A DNA stretch of 7,227 bases, taken from positions 1 to 7,227 of the forward strand of contig WRIF01000075.1 of assembly GCA_009782865.1 (NCBI GenBank), read 5' to 3'. Source of the DNA: Promicromonosporaceae bacterium (GTDB taxonomy: Bacteria > Actinomycetota > Actinomycetes > Actinomycetales > Cellulomonadaceae). The number at the start of each line of letters is the position of its first letter. Positions within the stretch are counted from its first letter, which is position 1. Made by a program: the position numbers and the translations under genes. Shown one piece after another: positions 1 to 5,321 of this stretch. The notes under the pieces were generated by a model. It was not told the origin of the DNA, ran no database searches, and saw only the letters and a program-made list of their open reading frames with translations.

Positions 1-150
1 CGCCGCGACTTCGCAGCCACCGACCCGTCCCAGGCCCGCTCGACGTATTGGCGCCATCCCCACCCGGCCCTACCCCACCCAGCCCAGCCGTGCCCAGCCC
101 AGCCGTACCCAGGCCCGGGCGCCCTCTCCCCCATCCAAGGAACCCCATGA
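1..150 (+). CDS. nadB: L-aspartate oxidase, C-terminal end (partial)
   Basis: Frame 1 is open from the first base to a TGA at 148-150 and reads RRDFAATDPSQARSTYW followed by a proline-rich tail. An Arg-rich 'RxDF' segment followed by a D and then a W/H-containing end is how many actinobacterial L-aspartate oxidases finish. The next gene is nadC, the usual neighbour of nadB. The enzyme oxidises L-aspartate to iminoaspartate, which NadA condenses with dihydroxyacetone phosphate to form quinolinate. The stop overlaps the nadC start as ATGA, so translation is probably coupled. The last 30 or so residues (HPHPALPHPAQPCPAQPYPG and on) are a low-complexity tail that does not look like part of the enzyme fold. 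Only 49 codons are visible, so the identity rests largely on gene order and the short motif. Another upstream nad-operon protein cannot be excluded. Confidence 0.68.
   Translation, partial: RRDFAATDPSQARSTYWRHPHPALPHPAQPCPAQPYPGPGALSPIQGTP
78..107 (+). repeat. 15-bp tandem duplication in the nadB tail
   Basis: CCCAGCCCAGCCGTG at 78-92 is followed immediately by CCCAGCCCAGCCGTA at 93-107, two copies differing only in the last base. In the nadB frame this gives a repeated PAQPCPAQPYP-type stretch. The unit is a multiple of three, so changes in copy number would keep the frame. It looks like replication slippage in a tolerant C-terminal tail. Confidence 0.85.
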
Positions 151-1082
151 CCGCGACCCTCGATGACCTGCTCCGGCGCGCCCTTGCCGAAGACTCTCCC
201 TGGGGCGACCTCACCTCCGAGGCGTTCATTCCCGTCACGGCCACAGCCCGGGCGGCGCTCGTCGCCCGCGAGCCCGGGGTGGCCAGTGGGCTGACGGCCT
301 TCGCCCGCACCTTTGCCCTGGTGGACGGCGGGCCGGTGGCCTGCGAGCTTACGTGCGCCGACGGGGAGGGCTTCGCGGCGGGACAGGTGCTGGCCACGGT
401 CTCCGGCCCCGCCCGGGCGGTGCTGCGCGCCGAGCGCGTGGGGCTGAACCTGGTGCAGCGCCTGAGCGGCATCGCCACCCTGACCGCTCGGTACGTGGCG
501 GAGGCCACGCGGGGAGTGGAGGCGGCGCGGGACACGACGGCAACGCGGGGGGCGACGGCCAGGCCGGCCCCGCGCCCGGCCCCGCGCATCGTCGACACCC
601 GCAAGACCACGCCGGGCCTGCGCCAACTGGAAAAGGCGGCGGTGCGTCACGGCGGGGGGCACAATCACCGCTTTTCGCTCAGTGACGCCGTGATGGCCAA
701 GGACAACCACCTGGCGGTGCTGACCGCCGCCGGCCTGAGCGTCGGAGACGCCATCCGGGCCGCCCGCGAGCGCCTGCCGCACACCACCACCATCGAGGTG
801 GAGGTGGATCGGCTCGACCAGGTCGAAGAGGTGGTCGCGGCCGGGGTGGACACGATCATGCTCGACAACTTCTCGCCCGCCGACCTGGCGGCCGGGGTGG
901 CGCTGGTGGCGGGCCGCTGCCTGGTGGAGGCCTCAGGGGGCATCAACCTGGACACGGTGGCCGCCGTGGCCGCCACCGGCGTGGACCTGATCTCGGTGGG
1001 GGCGCTCACCCACGGGGTGGCCTCGCTGGACCTTGGCCTCGACGTGGAGGTCTCTGCGGGCGCGGGCGCCGGCAATGAGTGA
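147..1082 (+). CDS. nadC: Quinolinate phosphoribosyltransferase (decarboxylating)
   Basis: NadC converts quinolinate and PRPP to nicotinate mononucleotide, CO2 and pyrophosphate in the cytoplasm, the last step specific to de novo NAD synthesis. The 311-residue product has an N-terminal domain (about 1-115) containing LNLVQRLSGIAT at 101-112. A barrel domain follows with DTRKTTPGLR (150-159), GGGHNHRFSLSDAV (169-182), KDNH (185-188), IEVEVD (216-221), MLDN (238-241), EASGG (261-265) and SVGALTH (283-289), the usual phosphate- and substrate-binding blocks. ATG at 147 is chosen because AAGGA (137-141) lies five bases upstream, the protein then begins like the family, and it overlaps the upstream stop as ATGA. 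A start at 48 would add only a proline-rich extension that is really the nadB tail in another frame. About 20 extra residues (roughly 121-147) rich in Arg, Ala, Thr and Pro sit just before DTRKTTPGLR, where the family normally has a short link. Confidence 0.97.
   Translation: MTATLDDLLRRALAEDSPWGDLTSEAFIPVTATARAALVAREPGVASGLTAFARTFALVDGGPVACELTCADGEGFAAGQVLATVSGPARAVLRAERVGLNLVQRLSGIATLTARYVAEATRGVEAARDTTATRGATARPAPRPAPRIVDTRKTTPGLRQLEKAAVRHGGGHNHRFSLSDAVMAKDNHLAVLTAAGLSVGDAIRAARERLPHTTTIEVEVDRLDQVEEVVAAGVDTIMLDNFSPADLAAGVALVAGRCLVEASGGINLDTVAAVAATGVDLISVGALTHGVASLDLGLDVEVSAGAGAGNE
564..587 (+). repeat. 12-bp perfect tandem duplication inside nadC
   Basis: CCGGCCCCGCGC occurs twice with no gap, at 564-575 and 576-587. 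It is in frame with nadC and encodes PAPRPAPR (residues 140-147) inside the low-complexity insertion. It is consistent with expansion by slippage. Confidence 0.9.
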
Positions 1083-2325
1083 AGCCCTGATCTACGCGGA
1101 CGCCGCCGCCACCGTGCCGGTGCGCCGCGAGGCGTTGGAGGCGATGTGGCCCTACCTGACCGCGCAGTTCGGCAATCCGTCGGCGGCCAATGTGCTCGGC
1201 ACCGAGGCCGCCCGTGGCCTGGCCCACGCCCGCAAGCAGGTGGGTGCCGCCTTTGGGGCGCGCCCGAGCGAGGTGGTGTTCACCTCTGGGGGTACCGAGG
1301 CTAATTCGCTGGGAATCATTGGCCTGGCGCTGGCCAACCCCAGGGGGCGTCACGTGATCACCTCTAGGGCCGAACACTCCTCCGTGCTTGGGGCCGTGCG
1401 GTTTCTGGAGCGGCACCACGGCTTTGAGGTTACGGTGCTCGACGTCGACGACGAGGGGCGCGTGCTGGCCTGCGACCTCGACCGGGCGTTGTTGCCGGAC
1501 ACCACCCTCGTCTCGATCCATCATGCCAACAACGAGATCGGCACCGTGCAGGATGTCGCCGCCCTCGCGGTGGCGGCCCATGCGGTGGGGGCGCTGTTTC
1601 ACACCGATGCCGTGCAATCGGCCTCCGGCCTGCCGGTCTCGCTGGAAGGGCTGGGCGTCGATGCGCTCTCGCTCAGCGGGCACAAGCTGGGGGCACCCAA
1701 GGGCAGTGGCGCGCTCCTGGTGCGGCGTGGCCTGAGCGTCGAGCCGCTGCTGACCGGGGGGACGCAGGAGGGAGGGCGTCGGGCGGGCACCGAGAACGTG
1801 GCCGGGGCGGTCGGCCTGGCCGCCGCCGTCTCCCACCTGCCCTCCGCCTCGCCTGCCGCCGCGGCGCCCACCGACCCGGCGCCGGGCGCCCAAGTTGCCG
1901 GCGAACGAAGTGCGGGCACAGACCGGGGAGCGGCAGCGAGCCTCGTGGGGCACCTGACGGAGTGCCGCGACGAGTTGATCGTCCGCATCCTGGACGAGAT
2001 TGAGGGGGTACAGCTCACCGGCGCCAACCCGATCTCGAGCCGGGGAGTGGGGCCGGTCAGGCACCCGGGGCACGCCTCGTTCGTGTTCGAGGGCGTCGTT
2101 GGCGACGCCTTGGTCGCCGCGCTGGAGGAACGCGGGGTGATCGCGGCCGGGGGTGCCGCCTGCGGGGCGCAGCGCGGCGAGGCCTCCCACGTCCTGCTCG
2201 CCCTCGGCCTGTCTGAAGACCTGGCGCACGGCGCCCTGCGCCTCACCTTCAGTGAGCCGTTCGACGTCGGCCGGGTCGCCTCGGCGGTCAGCGACGCCGT
2301 CGCCTCGCTGCGGGCACTCACCTAG
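1075..2325 (+). CDS. NifS/IscS-type cysteine desulfurase of the NAD operon
   Basis: A class V PLP-dependent aminotransferase-fold enzyme of 416 residues that takes sulfur from L-cysteine as an enzyme-bound persulfide. Visible landmarks are SGGTEAN (71-77), AEHSSV (99-104, PLP-stacking His101), HHANNEIGT (149-157), HTDAVQ (176-181, Asp178 and Gln181), SLSGHK (199-204, Schiff-base Lys204), GGRRAGTEN (233-241) and GGAACGAQRGEASHV (359-373), with the candidate catalytic Cys363 in the place of the IscS loop cysteine. ATG at 1075 gives the normal N-terminus (SEALIYADAAATVPV); a TTG at 1033 would add an unrelated extension. The ATG lies 8 bases inside nadC and lacks a good Shine-Dalgarno, so it probably depends on coupling. 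Residues about 254-289 are an Ala/Pro/Gly-rich insertion that makes it longer than IscS. Co-location with nad genes suggests a role in building the Fe-S cluster of NadA, as known for the NifS homologue beside nadB in Bacillus subtilis. That role is inferred here. Confidence 0.93.
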   Translation: MSEALIYADAAATVPVRREALEAMWPYLTAQFGNPSAANVLGTEAARGLAHARKQVGAAFGARPSEVVFTSGGTEANSLGIIGLALANPRGRHVITSRAEHSSVLGAVRFLERHHGFEVTVLDVDDEGRVLACDLDRALLPDTTLVSIHHANNEIGTVQDVAALAVAAHAVGALFHTDAVQSASGLPVSLEGLGVDALSLSGHKLGAPKGSGALLVRRGLSVEPLLTGGTQEGGRRAGTENVAGAVGLAAAVSHLPSASPAAAAPTDPAPGAQVAGERSAGTDRGAAASLVGHLTECRDELIVRILDEIEGVQLTGANPISSRGVGPVRHPGHASFVFEGVVGDALVAALEERGVIAAGGAACGAQRGEASHVLLALGLSEDLAHGALRLTFSEPFDVGRVASAVSDAVASLRALT

Positions 2326-2339
2326 CTCAGGGGGCTATC

Positions 2340-2720
2340 TCACGCGCTCAGCAACTGCGCCACGCGCTGATGCGAGAGGTCGACCAGCGTGGCCGCATCG
2401 CGCAGGCTTATCCCGCCGTCGCGCAGGGCCTTTAGGGCCGAGAGCCGCTCCGCCTCGAACCTGCGCCGACGTTCGTGAAGTTCTTCGCGCTCTGCCACGA
2501 AGGCCTCCCAGAACTCCTGCCCCTGCGGCCCGATCACGGCAGACAGGTCCCAACTCAACTCGAAGTCATCATCTCCAACATCGAGCAGCCCGGCAATCAG
2601 GTCACGGACCTCCGTTTCCAGATCGGCCAACCGTGCGGCCTCGGTGGCCCCACCACGCAGCCCATTGACCTCTCCGACCCACCACTTGCCCTCTCGGGTC
2701 ACCGTCACCGTGTACTTCAC
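2340..2720 (-). CDS. HicB-like antitoxin with C-terminal helix-turn-helix
   Basis: This 126-residue protein opens VKYTVTVTREGKWWVGEVNG, the beta-hairpin start typical of the partial RNase-H-like HicB antitoxin fold. A helix (EAARLADLETEVRDLIAGLL) and the strand DDFELSWDLS follow. A charged Glu/Arg-rich helix (about 75-96) links to a C-terminal HTH, GGISLRDAATLVDLSHQRV (about 102-120), which probably binds DNA for autoregulation. I chose the GTG at 2720 because it overlaps the upstream toxin stop as GTGA, has GAAGGA 11 bases upstream, and starts like the family. An ATG at 2732 would add four residues but has no properly spaced ribosome site. In HicAB systems the antitoxin blocks the HicA RNase. 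Some HicB-fold proteins are not antitoxins, so the assignment leans on the partner gene. The stop is 14 bases from the stop of the convergent desulfurase gene. Confidence 0.72.
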   Translation of the reverse strand: MKYTVTVTREGKWWVGEVNGLRGGATEAARLADLETEVRDLIAGLLDVGDDDFELSWDLSAVIGPQGQEFWEAFVAEREELHERRRRFEAERLSALKALRDGGISLRDAATLVDLSHQRVAQLLSA

Positions 2721-2974
2721 TTGTCCAACCATCCTTCGCCAAAGAGGTGTTCCAGAGCCCGCTCGTTCGACCTGGTCACAGTCTGCGACTGCTGGCCAGC
2801 GTGTCCGGTCAGGCCGATGCGCCCCAACTCCTTCCCTTCCTGATCACGCACCACCCAGATTGAATGCGAGCCCTTCCCGCGCTTGGGCAGCAGTTCCACA
2901 CTCAGGCCGCGCCACCTGGCCTGCAACCTGACCGCCCTGAGCGCTTGTCCCGCTGATCTCGTTCCACGCACCAT
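2717..2974 (-). CDS. HicA-like mRNA interferase toxin (putative)
   Basis: An 85-residue basic protein whose core matches the small HicA double-stranded-RNA-binding-like fold: a helix (AGQALRAVRLQARWRGL), the strand SVELLPKRG, the KGSHSIW motif at residues 34-40 with candidate catalytic His37, a strand around VVRDQEGKELGRIGL, a second histidine at 58 in GHAG, and a closing helix (NERALEHLFGEGW). HicA toxins cleave mRNA, and the Gly-Ser-His step is their most recognisable feature. The sequence is divergent: the family usually has a GSHHxF form and a histidine-proline segment before the final helix. It ends overlapping the HicB-like gene as GTGA, giving the usual toxin-first order. No Shine-Dalgarno precedes the ATG at 2974; a weak TTGCTC/TAGACT pair with a 17-base spacer is present but sits almost on the start codon. 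The base composition looks less GC-rich than the nad genes, which would fit horizontal acquisition. Confidence 0.68.
   Translation of the reverse strand: MVRGTRSAGQALRAVRLQARWRGLSVELLPKRGKGSHSIWVVRDQEGKELGRIGLTGHAGQQSQTVTRSNERALEHLFGEGWLDK
2732..2737 (-). promoter_or_regulatory. Ribosome binding site deciding the hicB-like start
   Basis: On the minus strand GAAGGA lies here, 11 bases before the GTG at 2720. It lies inside the end of the hicA-like gene and abuts the competing ATG at 2732, which it therefore could not serve. It supports the GTG start. Confidence 0.5.
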
Positions 2975-3042
2975 CAGTCTATGTCCAATCGACTAGACGA
3001 GCAAGCGTCCATTCAAGTAGACGCCTGCGTTCGCCTGGGTAA

Positions 3043-3094
3043 GGCGCCCCCTCAAGATATACCCGGGCGCCGACAAGAAGCCTTGGCTTGTCGG
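3043..3094 (-). terminator. Paired inverted repeats after the response regulator gene
   Basis: Two perfect stems lie in the 151-base gap between the response regulator stop and the hicA-like start. CCGACAAG (3070-3077) pairs with CTTGTCGG (3087-3094) around a 9-base loop. GGCGCCC (3043-3049) pairs with GGGCGCC (3065-3071) around a 15-base loop. They share two bases, so only one can form fully. Neither is followed by a T-run on either strand. A T-less actinobacterial-type terminator for the kinase-regulator operon is the simplest reading. The rest of the gap, 2975-3042 and 3095-3125, shows nothing recognisable. Confidence 0.42.
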
Positions 3095-3125
3095 GGAGGC
3101 CGGAAGGGCGGTGGTCGGCGGGGAA

Positions 3126-3731
3126 CTACAGCCAGCCGTTGGATTGGGCCAGGTGGGCGGCCTGGTGGCGGTTGGCGGCATTGAGCTTGCCGATCGCGGA
3201 GGCGATGTAGTTGCGGGTGGTCGATTGGGAGAGTTTGATCCTGACGGCAATCTCAGCGATGGAGTCGCCGCCGATGCACATTGCCAAGACCTCCCGTTCG
3301 CGGGGGCTCAGCGGGTTGTCGCCAATGGCCAGCGTCTTAACCGCGAGGGCCGGGTCGATGTAGGGGTGCCCGGCATGGACCTGGCGGACTATGTCGGCCA
3401 GGGTCGCGGCGGGGATGTTCTTGGGGGCGAAGCCCGCCACGCCGGCGGAGAGGGCGCGGCGCAGGGCGCCGGGCAGGGCGTGAGAAGTGACGATGACCGA
3501 CGGCACCGGGGGCTCGAGGGCGGCCAGCCGTTCGGCGGCCTCGATGCCGTCGATGCCCGGCATTTGCAGGTCGAGCAGGGCCACATCGGGATGGGTCTGC
3601 TCGGCCAGGGTGATCGCCTCTTCGCCGCTGGCGGCCACCCCCACCACTTCGATGTCTTCGACCCAATTCAGCATGGTGGCCAAGGCCTCGCTGATCAGTT
3701 GCTCGTCATCGGCCAAAATGATGCGGATCAC
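3126..3731 (-). CDS. NarL/DesR-like response regulator
   Basis: A 201-residue two-component transcription regulator. The receiver domain (1-120) has the acidic pair Asp8/Asp9, the phospho-acceptor Asp54 in ALLDLQMPGIDG, Thr82 and Lys104 in FAPKN. A short linker leads to a LuxR-type HTH (about 139-195) starting LSPREREVL, with the recognition helix in SQSTTRNYIASAIGKL and the end SNGWL, closely resembling the DesR group. It should bind DNA as a dimer after phosphorylation by the adjacent kinase. The start is GTG at 3731, with GGGAGG (3739-3744 on the minus strand) seven bases upstream. The GTGA overlap with the kinase stop indicates one transcript with coupled translation. No target operon is obvious nearby: there is no desaturase and no ABC transporter in the window, so the regulon is unknown. 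Autoregulation through the palindrome before the kinase is possible but inferred. Confidence 0.95.
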   Translation of the reverse strand: MIRIILADDEQLISEALATMLNWVEDIEVVGVAASGEEAITLAEQTHPDVALLDLQMPGIDGIEAAERLAALEPPVPSVIVTSHALPGALRRALSAGVAGFAPKNIPAATLADIVRQVHAGHPYIDPALAVKTLAIGDNPLSPREREVLAMCIGGDSIAEIAVRIKLSQSTTRNYIASAIGKLNAANRHQAAHLAQSNGWL

Positions 3732-5107
3732 GCGAGGGCCTCCCGGAGTGGGCCAGTGTGCAGGGGAGCGCTGGCGACAACATGGTATTGATCTTTGTCT
3801 TTCGTGGCGGTGAGCCCGCCGCCAACGTTGCGCATCCGCTCCCGCAGGCCGGGCAGGCCGGAGCCGCCGGAGCGGGCACCGGGCGCGCCCTGGTCTGGGC
3901 GCTTGCGACCGGCCCCATTGTTGCTCATGCGCAGCCGGGCCCAGCCGTCAACGGTGGCAAGTTCAATGTCCACCTTGGTGGCCTTGGAGTGGCGGGCCAC
4001 GTTGGTGGCGGCCTCGCGCAGCACCCAGCCGAAGGCGGCCAGAATCTCCTCGGGCCAGCCGGCGGGCTCTCCGGTGATGCGCACCCGGGCGCCGACGGCC
4101 TCGATCAGGGTGCGGGCACCGATCAACTCGGAGTTCATGTCGGTTTGGCGGTATCCGGAGGCGAGTTCTCGGGTTTCGTCTAGGGCCTCCCGCGCCAGGC
4201 GGCACACCGCCTTGGCCTCGGCAATGGCGGAAAGGTCGCCGCGTTCAAAGAAGCCGACGGCGAGTTCTGCCTTGAAGGCGATGGCGGTCAGGGTCTGCCC
4301 GGTGACGTCGTGAATGTCGCGGGCGATGGCCAGCCGCTCCTCGGTGGCGGCCAGCTGCGCCAGGGCGTCAAGGTCGGCCTCCCACTCAACCCACAGCCGC
4401 TCGTGCCAGTTGGTCAGGCGAAGCTTGAGGGCCATCAGGTACGCCGCCATGAACGAGATCACCCACAGGTCCCAGCGCGGGGGCATGCCGAAGGCGGCTT
4501 GCCCGACGGCAATCCACACCGTCACCCCGAGGGGAGCCAGGGAGATCAACTGAAGGGAGACCACCGAGGCAAACACGGCGGTGGTGAACACGGCCGCCGT
4601 GATGACGATGGCGAAGTGAACCGGCTGACTGAAGGCCTGGAAGCCGTGGTCGCGGCCTGCGGGGTCTATCACCAGGGCGGCGGTGGCCGCGAGGATCACT
4701 GCGGCCAGCAGGGCGCGGGTGATGAGGGAGTGGTCTCCGACGTGGGCGCCGCACTTGGCCTTGAGTGGTTCCAGCAGGCCGAAACGCCAGGAGAGCCAGC
4801 AGGCTCCGACGTGAATGACGGAGGCTAGCCCAACCACGAGGGCGCGGCCGGGGTTTCCGGCAACCCCGCCGACCCCGATGGCTACCAGGGCGGTGGCCAC
4901 GGCCAGGAGGATGCCTTGGGCGGGGACAACGTAGCGGCCCACGCGGTTGCGGGCGAAGGCGTGGAGCCAATCGCGGCCGTTGCCGGTGCGGGCGAAGCGT
5001 TCCGCCAGGTCCGAACTGAACTGGGCGCTCATTGCTGCCGGCTCCGCAGCGCCGCCCTCCTTGGTGGGCAGACCAACGCGATCCACGAGCGTCGCAGTCG
5101 AGTTCAT
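3728..5107 (-). CDS. DesK-like membrane sensor histidine kinase (HisKA_3)
   Basis: A 459-residue sensor. After about 60 non-membrane residues come around six hydrophobic segments (roughly 61-82, 88-111, 129-147, 163-190, 193-206, 212-230) with only short loops, so the signal is likely sensed in or near the membrane. A linker helix leads to ERLAIARDIHDVTGQTL, the HisKA_3 box with phosphorylated His266 and the HDxxxQ phosphatase motif. The HATPase domain has the N-box LREAATNVARHSKA (Asn369) and the G-box GSGLPGLRERM (about 415-425). ATG at 5107 is preferred over the GTG at 5125 because GGGGAAGAG (5115-5123, minus strand) ends seven bases before it. It phosphorylates the overlapping response regulator. 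The architecture matches DesK and related lipid- or envelope-stress kinases of Gram-positive bacteria. The actual signal cannot be read from sequence. Confidence 0.94.
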   Translation of the reverse strand: MNSTATLVDRVGLPTKEGGAAEPAAMSAQFSSDLAERFARTGNGRDWLHAFARNRVGRYVVPAQGILLAVATALVAIGVGGVAGNPGRALVVGLASVIHVGACWLSWRFGLLEPLKAKCGAHVGDHSLITRALLAAVILAATAALVIDPAGRDHGFQAFSQPVHFAIVITAAVFTTAVFASVVSLQLISLAPLGVTVWIAVGQAAFGMPPRWDLWVISFMAAYLMALKLRLTNWHERLWVEWEADLDALAQLAATEERLAIARDIHDVTGQTLTAIAFKAELAVGFFERGDLSAIAEAKAVCRLAREALDETRELASGYRQTDMNSELIGARTLIEAVGARVRITGEPAGWPEEILAAFGWVLREAATNVARHSKATKVDIELATVDGWARLRMSNNGAGRKRPDQGAPGARSGGSGLPGLRERMRNVGGGLTATKDKDQYHVVASAPLHTGPLREALA

Positions 5108-5130
5108 GCGGAGTCTCTTCCCCACCCGCC

Positions 5131-5160
5131 GGTGGTGGCGAGTAGTCGACTAGGTGGTGG
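5131..5160 (-). promoter_or_regulatory. Palindrome with flanking direct repeats upstream of the kinase gene
   Basis: The perfect 10-base palindrome TAGTCGACTA (5143-5152) is flanked by two GGTGGTGG copies at 5131-5138 and 5153-5160 on the plus strand, 22 bases apart, about two helical turns. It lies 36 bases before the kinase ATG. A CCACC/GGTGG mini-stem (5122-5126 with 5131-5135) touches the ribosome site. A dyad at this place could be an operator for autoregulation. No convincing -35/-10 pair was found around it. Confidence 0.35.
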
Positions 5161-5174
5161 TGCCGGGGAAGCGC

Positions 5175-5206
5175 CGCCCTGAGCCTCAAGCGGAGGTCTC
5201 AGGGCG
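5175..5206. other. Strong bulged hairpin in the surface protein-kinase gap
   Basis: CGCCCTGAG (5175-5183) pairs perfectly with CTCAGGGCG (5198-5206). The stem continues with CCTC (5184-5187) against GAGG (5193-5196), with one bulged T at 5197 and a five-base AAGCG loop, 13 pairs in all. On the minus strand it would fall in the leader of the kinase mRNA or in read-through from the surface-protein gene. On the plus strand it is followed by a modestly A/T-rich stretch at 5214-5224. Terminator, leader structure and processing site are all possible. Confidence 0.6.
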
Positions 5207-5251
5207 ACGCCTCAATCTATTTTGAACTTGGGAAGTGGAGGCTGGGTGGGA

Positions 5252-5312
5252 TCCCGCTCGCTGGCTAGGGTCCGTTGGCACCCCGGGAGGTGCCGCAAGC
5301 CAGCGAGCGGGA
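5252..5312 (-). terminator. Large nested hairpin after the surface-protein gene
   Basis: TCCCGCTCGCTGGCT (5252-5266) is the exact reverse complement of AGCCAGCGAGCGGGA (5298-5312), a 15-base perfect stem. The intervening 31 bases contain a second perfect stem, GGCACC (5277-5282) with GGTGCC (5289-5294). It begins nine bases beyond the minus-strand stop codon of the LPVTG protein, the position of a transcription terminator. There is no T-run after it in the minus direction, as is common in GC-rich actinobacteria. Confidence 0.7.
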
Positions 5313-5321
5313 AGAAGTTGG

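Noticed and set aside
48..146. N-terminal extension of nadC from an ATG at 48
   Set aside because: The added residues are low-complexity Pro/Ser, the ATG at 147 has a well-placed AAGGA, and the same bases encode the nadB tail.
1006..2229. 407-codon open frame on the minus strand opposite the desulfurase
   Set aside because: It is antisense to a gene with clear catalytic motifs. Its Arg/Gly/Gln/His-rich composition is what GC-rich antisense frames produce, and it has no domain.
2323..2339. TAGC/GCTA stem between the convergent stops as a terminator
   Set aside because: Four pairs with a seven-base loop and no T-run are not enough to support a terminator.
2978..3006. TTGCTC/TAGACT promoter with a 17-base spacer before the hicA-like gene (minus strand)
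   Set aside because: The match is only 3/6 and 4/6, and the -10 box is one base from the ATG, so the predicted start site would fall inside the coding sequence. Too weak to annotate.
3758..5182. Several plus-strand open frames across the kinase (3758-4183, 4310-4828, 4916-5182)
   Set aside because: All lie opposite the HisKA_3 kinase, have Gly/Arg/His-biased composition and show no recognisable motif.
5214..5242. TAGATT as a -10 box for the kinase gene (minus strand)
   Set aside because: At 16-18 bases upstream only CCTCC-type sequence is present, with no -35 resemblance.
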